Below are positions 56,101 to 64,000 of a stretch of 64,000 nucleotides of DNA, in pieces. The notes beneath the pieces are model-generated. The model worked only from the letters and a program-made list of their open reading frames with translations, was not told where the DNA came from and did not search any database. Made by a program: the position numbers and the translations under genes. How positions within the stretch are numbered: position 1 is the stretch's first letter; every line of letters begins with the position of its first letter. Origin of the DNA: Gammaproteobacteria bacterium (GTDB lineage: Bacteria > Pseudomonadota > Gammaproteobacteria > GRL18); NCBI GenBank assembly GCA_016744995.1, contig JADGDG010000010.1:1-64000 (forward strand). The letters are read 5' to 3'.

Positions 56101-56604
56101 TTAAAAAGGTGTATATTGAACTTTATTTAAATAATATTCCATCACGCCATTAGGTCCTTTTACAAAAATATCATCCTCTTCTTTCTTATTTAAGAGTGCC
56201 TGAGCCAACGGTGAGTCCATACTGATAAAACCCTGCTTCACATCAAATTCATCGGGGCCAACAATACGGTACTGCTTAAGGCTGCCCCCTTCATCTTCCA
56301 GCTCAACCCATGCACCAAAATAAACCTTTTTGTTATCATCTGGAACTCTGTCCACCTCAACCATATCATCCAGACGCTTGGATAGAAAACGCACTCTGGA
56401 ATCGATTTCCCTTAATTGTTTTTTACCATAGATATATTCTGCATTTTCACTGCGATCACCCTGTGCGGCTGCCTCTGAAACAGATTGTGTTACTTTAGGC
56501 CGTTTCACCTTCCATAAATAACGCAACTCTTCTTCCAGCCGTGCTTTGCCTTCCGGGGTAATATATTTAGACGAGGCTTTGCGTGGCGGGCGATATCGTC
56601 CCAT
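56101..56604 (-). CDS. greB: Transcription elongation factor GreB
   Basis: Rescues backtracked RNA polymerase by stimulating transcript cleavage. The coiled-coil domain begins YITPEGKARLEEELRYLWKV and has the acidic tip SEAAAQGDRSENAEYIYGKK, with the Asp/Glu that reach the active site. The C-terminal FKBP-like domain carries ISMDSPLAQALLNKKEEDD. The GreB-type basic N-terminus (RYRPPRKASSKY) is present. ATG 56604 has AGGA ten bases upstream. A TTG at 56610 is less likely. Confidence 0.95.
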   Translation of the reverse strand: MGRYRPPRKASSKYITPEGKARLEEELRYLWKVKRPKVTQSVSEAAAQGDRSENAEYIYGKKQLREIDSRVRFLSKRLDDMVEVDRVPDDNKKVYFGAWVELEDEGGSLKQYRIVGPDEFDVKQGFISMDSPLAQALLNKKEEDDIFVKGPNGVMEYYLNKVQYTPF

Positions 56605-56891
56605 AAGCAAGAATTCCTGATTAATTTGTTCATTATATATAGAATTAAGTGATATTTTTCATTTAAAAATATGAAAAACGTCACTATATATTAAAAAGAA
56701 TACCAGCAACAGTGCACAAGTGGTGTATTATGGCTTTGAACTGACTGATATAATAATGGTCTATAAGCTATAATAAACAGCAGTTTTAGATTCAGGTATC
56801 CTCATCTTAACCGTCAAAGCAATGCAAGCGGTTATTTTGACCTTATCTGGAATTGAATTTAATCACCTAAAAAGAAATAAAGCAGTTTTCT

Positions 56892-59069
56892 ATGACCCAA
56901 TTTTTAAAATCTTTTTTGCAGTTATCCTTTTTAAATCGATTTGAAGCAAATTATCTCAATCGATTGCTGATAATTGCCACTGCTACCTTTTTTCTCAGCA
57001 TGCCCTTAGCATCTGTAGCTAAGGTTTATAATATCAAAGAATATGTTCACCCGGTTGAACCCGCAAAAGAACATGCAAAACTCAGTTTTGTCATCGCTAA
57101 ACAACTACAATATCAACACTACCGTCAAATGGTACTGGATGATGAATTATCATCAAAAGTATTTGATGCCTTTTTAAAATCACTGGATCCCAACAGAACC
57201 TTTTTTCTCGCAGACGATATTAAGCTCTTTGAAAAATTCCGCTTTCTCATAGACAATAATTTTCGTCGTGGTGAACTGAAAAATGCCTTTTCTACCTTTA
57301 ATCTTTATCAGAAACGTCATACTGAACGCTTAGTCTACACCTTAAATTTACTTGAAAACCATTATCAGGAACTAGATTTCAATACCTCTGGTGAACTGAT
57401 CATTGATCGAGATGAGCAGCCATGGCCTGCCAATAAAAAAGAACAAAACAAACTCACCACTCAACAGCTCATAAATGTCATTATCAGCTTTAAACTTGCT
57501 GGTAAAGATGAGCAAGAAATTCAGGAATTATTAATAAAACGCTATAAAAACCAACTCAATCGGATCAAACAAACTAACAACGAAGATGCATTCAGAATTT
57601 ATATGAATGCCCTGGCAGAGTCTTATGATCCCCACACTCAATATTTTTCACCACGAATTTCTGAAAATTTTGATATCCAGATGAGTCTGTCTCTGGAGGG
57701 TATTGGTGCCATGCTGCAATCTGAAGATGGTTATACTAAGGTCAAACGCCTGGTGCCTGCCGGTCCCGCTGAAAAGGCAGGGCAATTAAAAGCAGGTGAT
57801 CGTATTGTCAGCGTTGGTCAGGGCGTCGACGGTGATATGATTGATGTTATTGGCTGGCGGCTGGACGATGTGGTGCAGCTTATACGAGGTAAAAAAGGCA
57901 CCACAGTTCGCCTGGAATTGATCCCACAGAAAACAGTGGATGAACATAAGACTAAAACCATTCAAATTGTTCGAAATACCGTCAAATTAGAAGAACAGGC
58001 CGCTCAGAAAGAAATTATTGAAATCACCAGTAATGGTAAAAAACAAAAAATCGGTGTTATTGATATTCCTGCATTTTACATTGATTTTAAAGCAGCACAG
58101 GCAGGTGATCCTAATTATAAAAGCACCACACGAGATGTAAAAAAACTCATCAATGAGTTAAAACAGGAAAACATTGATGGCCTGATCGTTGATTTAAGAA
58201 ATAACGGCGGCGGCTCACTGCAGGAAGTTAACTCTCTGGTAGGCCTGTTCATTAAATCAGGACCCACTGTTCAGGTCAAAGCCGCTGATGGCCGAATTGC
58301 TCAGTTAAGTGATGAAACTGATGAAGTAACTTATCAGGGACCATTAGGTGTTCTGGTCAACCGATTAAGTGCTTCCGCTTCTGAAATTTTTGCTGGTGCT
58401 ATTCAGGACTACAATCGCGGCCTCATTATTGGCAACCAGACATTCGGCAAGGGTACAGTTCAAGCTCTTCAGCAATTAGAACAGGGCCAGATAAAATTAA
58501 CCCATGCTAAATTTTATCGCATCTCAGGAGACAGCACACAAAATCTGGGGGTGATACCAGACATTATTTTTCCTGCACTCTATGATAAGGATGATATTGG
58601 TGAAAGCTCTTTACCAGAGGCATTACCATGGGATCAGGTCGCGAATGCTGAATTTACTCATTTTACAAATTTCAGCAGCTTATTTCCAACTCTAAAAGAC
58701 AAGCACAACAAACGCAGTAACGTTGATCCAGACTTCCTCTATGTTCAGGAAACCGTCGCTCGAATTGATAAGAAAAAAGATCAAAAAATATTATCTCTCA
58801 ATTATAAACTAAGAGAGAAAGAATATAATGAGTCACGTCAGGAACAATTGGAAATAGAGAATAAACGTCGTATATCTAAAGGTGAAAAACCATTTAAAAA
58901 TATTAAAGAACTTGATGATGATGAAGATGTCCTGGGCTTAAATGGTGATCATGATGACAAAGACGATGATGATGAAGAAGACAGTGATAGTCGAACTTTT
59001 TTACTTGAGTCAGCCAATATTTTATTGGACTTTATTCAATTAAAACAAAAATCTCTGGCAAAAAAATAA
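56892..59069 (+). CDS. prc: Tail-specific periplasmic protease Prc (Tsp)
   Basis: A periplasmic C-terminal-processing Ser/Lys protease. After an N-terminal signal (about residues 24-43) comes the helical DUF3340-type N domain, a PDZ domain (about 250-330, LEGIGAMLQSEDGYTKVKRL) and the protease core. The catalytic serine is in RLSASASEIF and the lysine in TFGKGTVQAL. At 725 residues it is somewhat longer than the E. coli protein (682). The extra length includes a very acidic stretch near residues 672-702 (DDKDDDDEEDSDS). Confidence 0.95.
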   Translation: MTQFLKSFLQLSFLNRFEANYLNRLLIIATATFFLSMPLASVAKVYNIKEYVHPVEPAKEHAKLSFVIAKQLQYQHYRQMVLDDELSSKVFDAFLKSLDPNRTFFLADDIKLFEKFRFLIDNNFRRGELKNAFSTFNLYQKRHTERLVYTLNLLENHYQELDFNTSGELIIDRDEQPWPANKKEQNKLTTQQLINVIISFKLAGKDEQEIQELLIKRYKNQLNRIKQTNNEDAFRIYMNALAESYDPHTQYFSPRISENFDIQMSLSLEGIGAMLQSEDGYTKVKRLVPAGPAEKAGQLKAGDRIVSVGQGVDGDMIDVIGWRLDDVVQLIRGKKGTTVRLELIPQKTVDEHKTKTIQIVRNTVKLEEQAAQKEIIEITSNGKKQKIGVIDIPAFYIDFKAAQAGDPNYKSTTRDVKKLINELKQENIDGLIVDLRNNGGGSLQEVNSLVGLFIKSGPTVQVKAADGRIAQLSDETDEVTYQGPLGVLVNRLSASASEIFAGAIQDYNRGLIIGNQTFGKGTVQALQQLEQGQIKLTHAKFYRISGDSTQNLGVIPDIIFPALYDKDDIGESSLPEALPWDQVANAEFTHFTNFSSLFPTLKDKHNKRSNVDPDFLYVQETVARIDKKKDQKILSLNYKLREKEYNESRQEQLEIENKRRISKGEKPFKNIKELDDDEDVLGLNGDHDDKDDDDEEDSDSRTFLLESANILLDFIQLKQKSLAKK

Positions 59070-59332
59070 AAGGCTACAACTTATTTTAGAATAATAAAAG
59101 CGTTGAATTTCAATAAGTTAGATTTTATTGATTGTTTTTTAATCAGATCTGCTCTGCAACATTTTGAATTATCAAGTAATTGTAAAATAAAGCATTTTAT
59201 TTGAGTCATTTTCTTGCTCAATCCATAATCCTGACCCATAGTTAATAACAGACCTAAAATATCAGCCTAGCTCTCAACTTAGTTATCAGCTGATATTTTT
59301 CAGGTTTTCGTTTAATTATGAGGGAATATAAA

Positions 59333-59551
59333 ATGTTTCATTACACTAAACTTGATATATTTTGCAATGATGTCATAAAGTATGCTGACGCTGATGGATA
59401 CGTACCTGAAGCTGAGGATATTTGCCTGGATTTTAGCTATCCAGTAGAGAAATTCAAGAATCTAAAAACCTGGACTCAGCATATTAAAAACTCTGTCCAC
59501 GCCACTCGCTCTGCCCAACAAAAACTCTATGCCTGGCGCAACCGGCTCTGA
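59333..59551 (+). CDS. Small hypothetical protein
   Basis: A 72-residue soluble protein (MFHYTKLDIFCNDVIKYADA) with a basic, helical C-terminus rich in Trp and Arg (TRSAQQKLYAWRNRL). A GAGGGA motif 7 bases before ATG 59333 makes this start better than the in-frame ATG at 59318. It is convergent with recQ, with 28 bp between stops. No family recognised. Confidence 0.6.
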   Translation: MFHYTKLDIFCNDVIKYADADGYVPEAEDICLDFSYPVEKFKNLKTWTQHIKNSVHATRSAQQKLYAWRNRL

Positions 59552-59579
59552 TCAGAAGGGCAATATTGAATTACATCAA

Positions 59580-61412
59580 TTAACCTAACTGGTTCAGGAC
59601 AGCAAGAAATTCATCCCCATATTTATCCAGTTTACTGGCACCAACACCACTGATTTGGCTAAGTTCATGACGTGTGGTCGGGTGCAATTCCACCATTTCC
59701 ATTAATGTGGCATCATGAAAAATAATATAAGCGGGAACACCTTGCTCCTGAGCCAAATCAGTTCTTTTTACCCGTAAAGCTTCCCAGATAGTTTTTGCTT
59801 CTGACTTATCAGAAAAACTATCAGCATAACGGCCAGCCTGTTTTGATTTTTTCCGTCTGCCTGATTTTTTAGCTCGAGTAACATCTTTTCTAAAATAGAT
59901 GCTTTCTTCACCCCTAAGCACAGGGCGGCTCTCTGAGGTCAGTTTAAGAGAACCAAATTCCATATCAACCGCTATAAAGCCTCTTGCCATCAGCTGACGA
60001 AATACTGAACGCCATTGGACATCACTCAGTTCCTGGCCAATACCAAAGGTTGAAACCTGATCGTGTCTGAACTGCTCTATACGAGGCGTTTTTTTCCCTC
60101 GCAGCACATCTATCAGATAATTAACACCAAAGCGCTGTCCTGTTCGAAAGACACAAGAAAGGGCTTTTTGCGCTTCAGTTGTCCCCTCCCAACTCTCAAC
60201 AGGTTCAAGGCAATTGTCACAATTACCACAGGGTTCCTTCAATTGCTCACCAAAATAATTCAGCAAACTACTTCGTCGGCATGAGATAATTTCACAAAAG
60301 CCCAGCATAGCTTCAAGTTTTCTCTGTTCCAACCTTTTTACTTCTTCCACAGCTTCTGAACTGGATAGCATCTGTCTGAGCATAATGACATCTTGCAGAC
60401 CATAAACCATCCAGGCATCTGCAGGTGCTCCATCTCTCCCGGCACGGCCGGTTTCCTGATAGTATGACTCAATACTTTTGGGTAAATCCAGATGGGCAAC
60501 ATAGCGTACATCAGGTTTGTCGATCCCCATACCAAAAGCAACTGTAGCAACAATAACAACTTCATCTTCTCTGAGAAATCGTTCTTGATGTGTTTGCCGC
60601 ACCGATGTTGACAAACCAGCATGATAGGGTATGGCTTTTATTCCCTGCTGCTCTAGCCATAAGGCTGTTTCATCAACTTTTTTTCGGCTCAGACAGTAAA
60701 CAATACCAGCATCCTGTGGGTGCTCAGTCTCTATAAACTGGAGTAATTGCGCACGAGCATTATTCTTTTGTCTGACTCGATAACGAATATTAGGGCGATC
60801 AAAGCTGCTGATAAATAAATGAGCATTACCCAGATCCAGCCTCAATGAAATTTCATTACGAGTTGTTTCATCAGCCGTTGCAGTTAATGCAATACGGGGA
60901 ACTTTTGGAAATTGTTCATGAAGAATAGAGAGTTGTATATATTCCGGTCTGAAATCATGCCCCCACTGGGACACACAATGGGCTTCATCAATAGCGAACA
61001 AAGCCACATCAATCTGATGCAATAAATTAAGAGTACGTTCCTGGCACAAGCGCTCTGGAGCAACATAGAGTAAATCCAGCTCACCACGCATTAATTGTCC
61101 TTCAACTTGCTGTACTTCCTGAAACGACAGACTGGAGTTTAGAAAAGCAACGGCAACCCCCTGCAATTTCAGAGCAGCAACCTGATCCTGCATTAAAGCA
61201 ATTAAAGGTGAGACAATAATGCCGGTACCATCACGAATGATTGCCGGGATCTGGTAACAAAGAGACTTTCCACCACCAGTAGGCATTAGAACCAGAGCAT
61301 CCTGCCCTGATATGATCTGATTAATAATAGACTCTTGTTCACCACGAAAGGCAGGATAACCAAAAACACGGTTAAGAACATCCAGGGAAGAAATACTTTG
61401 TTCAGATGGCAT
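59580..61412 (-). CDS. recQ: ATP-dependent DNA helicase RecQ
   Basis: A 3'-5' superfamily 2 helicase in recombination and fork repair. Walker A is [15 protein letters not shown], the DEAH box is [20 protein letters not shown], and motif VI is [12 protein letters not shown]. The RQC zinc site ([13 protein letters not shown] and [10 protein letters not shown]) and a C-terminal HRDC domain (about 530-610) follow. Length is normal at about 610 residues. ATG 61412 has AAGGA five bases upstream, while ATG 61418 would be too close to it. Confidence 0.96.
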   Translation of the reverse strand: MPSEQSISSLDVLNRVFGYPAFRGEQESIINQIISGQDALVLMPTGGGKSLCYQIPAIIRDGTGIIVSPLIALMQDQVAALKLQGVAVAFLNSSLSFQEVQQVEGQLMRGELDLLYVAPERLCQERTLNLLHQIDVALFAIDEAHCVSQWGHDFRPEYIQLSILHEQFPKVPRIALTATADETTRNEISLRLDLGNAHLFISSFDRPNIRYRVRQKNNARAQLLQFIETEHPQDAGIVYCLSRKKVDETALWLEQQGIKAIPYHAGLSTSVRQTHQERFLREDEVVIVATVAFGMGIDKPDVRYVAHLDLPKSIESYYQETGRAGRDGAPADAWMVYGLQDVIMLRQMLSSSEAVEEVKRLEQRKLEAMLGFCEIISCRRSSLLNYFGEQLKEPCGNCDNCLEPVESWEGTTEAQKALSCVFRTGQRFGVNYLIDVLRGKKTPRIEQFRHDQVSTFGIGQELSDVQWRSVFRQLMARGFIAVDMEFGSLKLTSESRPVLRGEESIYFRKDVTRAKKSGRRKKSKQAGRYADSFSDKSEAKTIWEALRVKRTDLAQEQGVPAYIIFHDATLMEMVELHPTTRHELSQISGVGASKLDKYGDEFLAVLNQLG

Positions 61413-61530
61413 TGACATCCTTGTTTACCAGCAAAAACAAGCTAGAGAGAGAATTTTCCACCACACAATAATACGCAAGGAAGAACAGAACGTATTAATC
61501 TGAACTTCCGAGTATTCCATGATGAAAAAT

Positions 61531-62727
61531 TTACCTCAGCTGTTCATGTAACAGATTAAGAATACGATAGGACGTTTTGGATGTATCAGGCTTACCATTA
61601 GAATCCAGAACAATAATAACCGTATCGTCACCACGAGCAAATAATTTAATCTGATATTTACTCTTATCAACAGCTACTTTATCTTTCCAGAATTTCAGAC
61701 CCGAGAAGAAACCATCATCTGCTTCTTCTGCCAATGGATCAGCATACTGAACATAATAAACACCTTCTTCACGATTACGATCTTCCACCACAAAGCTGAT
61801 GCGATCCAGTGAAGCACCAGTGCGACGCCATGCTCTTGGGAAGGTTTCTCTAACCACAAGACGAGAATTACCCTGATCATTACGAGAAATGGTTGCTCTA
61901 TCCACTTTCTTGGTTGCAGAACGAGCAAGAAGCGCCTTAGCTTTCTGTTCTTCCACTCCCATATAAACCATCAAGCGACCCAGCATTTCTGCTTCAAGCT
62001 CAGGATCTCTGGGACGTGGTTTCCAGATAGTGCGTTCTGTGACATCACTTTCAATAATTTCTTCCATGCCATAGTGAGTCAGATAAAGATTCATTTTACC
62101 TGGCTGATCACTACTTTCAATTCGGACGCGGTATTTATCTCGAGTTGCGGCAGAATAAAAAGATTCAAGCACATAACTTAAAGCAGAGCGTATGAAATCC
62201 TGTGGAATGTCAGCACGATTTTCAGACCATTCTGTTTCTAAAATACCCGTAGCCGGATTCTCACGTTTAACCAGCATACCGCTATTAAGCCAGAATTCCC
62301 GCATTTTCTCCCAGGTCTGGGCCTTTGTGCCGGTAATAATCAGATGTCTGACATCTACACCTTCACGGATCAGCTCAATGTCATTTTGCTCAGGCAAAAC
62401 TTTATCAACAACAATTCGATTCCCACCCTGACGCTCACTGGCATAGTCCTGATACGAAGCACTTCCACCAGTATTAATATCAGGAACCACCATCATTTCA
62501 TCATAGGTTGCAGTGGTTAAATCTGGTGGAATTTCTAAAGAATCAACATCTCTGCTTTGTTTTTTATAGTCTACTTTTCGCCCGGCAAAAGTATCATCCA
62601 GATCAGGCATTGAATCACATGCAATTAAGGCTGATGAAATGGCCGCAACGATAGCCAGTTTAGTGAAGGCCAGCTTAGTAAATTTCATGCGGCTGTTAGT
62701 TATATTTTTTGAAGCGCTTTGATTCAT
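61531..62727 (-). CDS. bamC: Outer-membrane assembly lipoprotein BamC
   Basis: A lipoprotein of the BAM complex that inserts beta-barrel proteins. The signal ends in the lipobox LIAC (about residue 36), followed by the unstructured segment that binds BamD (DDTFAGRKVDYKKQSRDVDS) and two helix-grip domains (about 110-220 and 280-390). The signal contains a tandem FTKLAFTKLA from a 15-bp duplication. ATG 62727 is close to an AGGGTGAG motif, while ATG 62688 gives a shorter signal but has no ribosome binding site. It lies 47 bp after dapA. Confidence 0.93.
   Translation of the reverse strand: MNQSASKNITNSRMKFTKLAFTKLAIVAAISSALIACDSMPDLDDTFAGRKVDYKKQSRDVDSLEIPPDLTTATYDEMMVVPDINTGGSASYQDYASERQGGNRIVVDKVLPEQNDIELIREGVDVRHLIITGTKAQTWEKMREFWLNSGMLVKRENPATGILETEWSENRADIPQDFIRSALSYVLESFYSAATRDKYRVRIESSDQPGKMNLYLTHYGMEEIIESDVTERTIWKPRPRDPELEAEMLGRLMVYMGVEEQKAKALLARSATKKVDRATISRNDQGNSRLVVRETFPRAWRRTGASLDRISFVVEDRNREEGVYYVQYADPLAEEADDGFFSGLKFWKDKVAVDKSKYQIKLFARGDDTVIIVLDSNGKPDTSKTSYRILNLLHEQLR
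62654..62683 (-). repeat. 15-bp tandem duplication in the bamC signal peptide
   Basis: Two 15-bp units (gccagtttagtgaag, gccagcttagtaaat on the plus strand) stand head to tail at 62654 and 62669, with three or so differences. They encode the repeated FTKLA pentapeptide in the BamC signal sequence. Confidence 0.7.
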
Positions 62728-62774
62728 CACTCACCCTGTTGTCTATCTATTTTAACGGTTGTACTTTAAACTGA

Positions 62775-63650
62775 TTAAGAGGCAGAAGCTTGCTTGATGG
62801 CACCACGCACCACATCATGATATTGTGCGTCCAGTACGGTCAGCGGCAGCCGAATACCTTCAGGAATTAACCCCATATCATACAATGCCCATTTTACCGG
62901 AATAGGATTAGACTCAACAAATAATTTGCTGTGCAAGCCCAATAATCGTTCATTGATAGTCGCCGCAGTATCACGATCACCCGCCAATGCAGCAGCACAC
63001 ATTTCATGCATGGCTTTAGGTGCAATATTAGCTGTGACGGAAATATCCCCCTTAGCGCCAAGCAGTATTAATTCCATCGCAGTTGCATCATCACCCGAAT
63101 AGATATCCAGCTTATCTCCACATTCGTTGATAAGCTGCTGTCCACGCTGCAGATCGCCTGTTGCATCTTTAATACCAATGATATTAGAAATTCCAGAAAG
63201 CCGCAGAACGGTTTCCGGCAGCATATCAACGGCTGTACGCCCAGGAACATTATACAAAATCTGTGGAATCGCTACAGTTTCAGCTATTTTTTTAAAATGC
63301 TGGTATAAACCTTCCTGAGTAGGCTTATTATAATAAGGTGTCACTAAAAGGCAGGCGTCTGCGCCTGCTTCCATAGCACACTGAGTCAGTTCAATAGCCT
63401 CTGTTGTAGAATTTGCGCCCGTACCGGCAATCACAGGGATGCGATCATTGACCATCTCGACAACTTGTTTTATCACCTGACAGTGTTCTTTTTCATCCAG
63501 GGTTGCAGATTCACCTGTTGTCCCCATTGCAACGATAGCGTCAGTGCCATTTTCTATATGAAATTCAATCAGTTTTTCCAGAGACTCTTGATGCACACGC
63601 CCATCCGTATGCATCGGTGTCACTAAAGCAACCATACTGCCACTAAACAT
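62775..63650 (-). CDS. dapA: 4-hydroxy-tetrahydrodipicolinate synthase
   Basis: The first enzyme of the lysine/diaminopimelate branch, condensing pyruvate and aspartate semialdehyde. The 291-residue TIM barrel has the family motifs GTTGESATL (Thr pair at the active site), YNVPGRTAVDM with the catalytic Tyr, and the Schiff-base lysine in IIGIKDATGDL. dapA followed by bamC, with gcvR divergent, is the standard gammaproteobacterial order. Confidence 0.97.
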   Translation of the reverse strand: MFSGSMVALVTPMHTDGRVHQESLEKLIEFHIENGTDAIVAMGTTGESATLDEKEHCQVIKQVVEMVNDRIPVIAGTGANSTTEAIELTQCAMEAGADACLLVTPYYNKPTQEGLYQHFKKIAETVAIPQILYNVPGRTAVDMLPETVLRLSGISNIIGIKDATGDLQRGQQLINECGDKLDIYSGDDATAMELILLGAKGDISVTANIAPKAMHEMCAAALAGDRDTAATINERLLGLHSKLFVESNPIPVKWALYDMGLIPEGIRLPLTVLDAQYHDVVRGAIKQASAS

Positions 63651-63858
63651 TCACAATCTCCAAATCATAACTGATTGTCACTCGATAAATTTATTCAAGC
63701 AACTTGAGTACATTAAACAGTCGCCTATTATCCTTGATTCCTATACAGAAAACCACTACTAGAATGCAGGATATGAATGAATCGCAATCAAAAGCTTTAT
63801 TTATTGTACTATGTAGATAATAATTTAAAATATTTATCACACACAGGTGACAACACTT

Positions 63859-64000
63859 ATGGCAACCCACTCTGAAAATAGTTCAACTCAGTTAGTCATT
63901 TCCGCAATCGGCAGTGATCGTCCAGGCATTGTAAATGCACTCTCACAACTCATCGTTCAGAATAATGGCAATATTGATGACAGCCGTATGACTGTTTTAG
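63859..64000 (+). CDS. gcvR: Glycine cleavage system transcriptional repressor GcvR, partial
   Basis: The first 47 residues of an ACT-domain protein, cut by the window end. The visible part, [20 protein letters not shown] followed by [18 protein letters not shown], is the first ACT domain typical of GcvR, which binds glycine and blocks GcvA activation. Divergent position beside dapA-bamC supports the identification. The ATG follows a CACAGGTGACAAC leader with AGGTGA in ribosome-binding position. Confidence 0.88.
   Translation, partial: MATHSENSSTQLVISAIGSDRPGIVNALSQLIVQNNGNIDDSRMTVL

Overview
The window is a stretch of AT-rich chromosome from a gammaproteobacterium. The evidence is synteny: rsmI-lpoA-yraN-diaA-dolP, sspA-sspB beside the cytochrome bc1 genes petABC, murA-hisGDC, the mla cluster, kdsC-lptCAB-rpoN-hpf-ptsN-rapZ, and gcvR/dapA-bamC. 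A PEP-CTERM protein next to a PrsT-type TPR protein, a stressosome-type RsbRST module and a P-loop HPr kinase homologue argue against an enteric bacterium and for an environmental, probably aquatic, lineage. I cannot name the genus from sequence alone.

Layout. 0-3.3 kb is accessory: a probable orphan polymorphic-toxin/immunity pair, a broken HigB-type toxin overlapping an intact HigA-type antitoxin, and a structured intergenic repeat. 3.3-9.1 kb holds the pyruvate dehydrogenase complex on the minus strand (aceE-aceF-lpdA). 9.4-12.9 kb is a minus-strand signalling operon: diguanylate cyclase, a fused RsbT-like kinase/PP2C phosphatase, RsbR and a divergent RsbS. 13-15.8 kb has a MATE exporter and small poorly known genes. 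16-22.6 kb carries RNase P RNA, rsmI and the lpoA-yraN-diaA-dolP block. 22.7-26.6 kb carries sspB, sspA and petCBA. 27-36.6 kb carries a Nif3-family gene, a DegS-like protease, hisCDG, murA, ibaG and mlaBDEF, with mlaC absent. 36.7-38.8 kb contains a MITE-like element, two hypothetical genes and mlaA. 38.9-47.4 kb is the yrbG-kdsC-lptCAB-rpoN-hpf-ptsN-hprK-rapZ-EIIA-HPr run. 47.6-56 kb is more lineage-specific: a sialidase-like protein with a membrane partner, a PEP-CTERM protein, PrsT, an ECF sigma operon and a DUF971-MoaD fusion. 56-64 kb has greB, prc, recQ, bamC, dapA and the start of gcvR.

How the genes work together. Much of the window serves the envelope: LPS transport (kdsC, lptCAB), retrograde phospholipid transport (mlaFEDB, mlaA), outer-membrane assembly (bamC), peptidoglycan (murA, lpoA), periplasmic proteolysis (DegS-like, prc) and dolP. 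rpoN sits with the nitrogen-type PTS genes. Consensus-like sigma-54 promoters lie directly upstream of rpoN and of the PEP-CTERM gene, which suggests that sigma-54 controls itself and a PEP-CTERM surface programme.

The least ordinary parts are the stressosome-like operon, whose STAS proteins lack some canonical phosphorylation residues and whose kinase and phosphatase are joined by an 18-bp minisatellite, and a recurring pattern of short tandem repeats at or near gene starts (rsmI, the MATE gene, diaA, mlaF, bamC). CRISPR arrays, tRNAs and complete insertion sequences were not seen.
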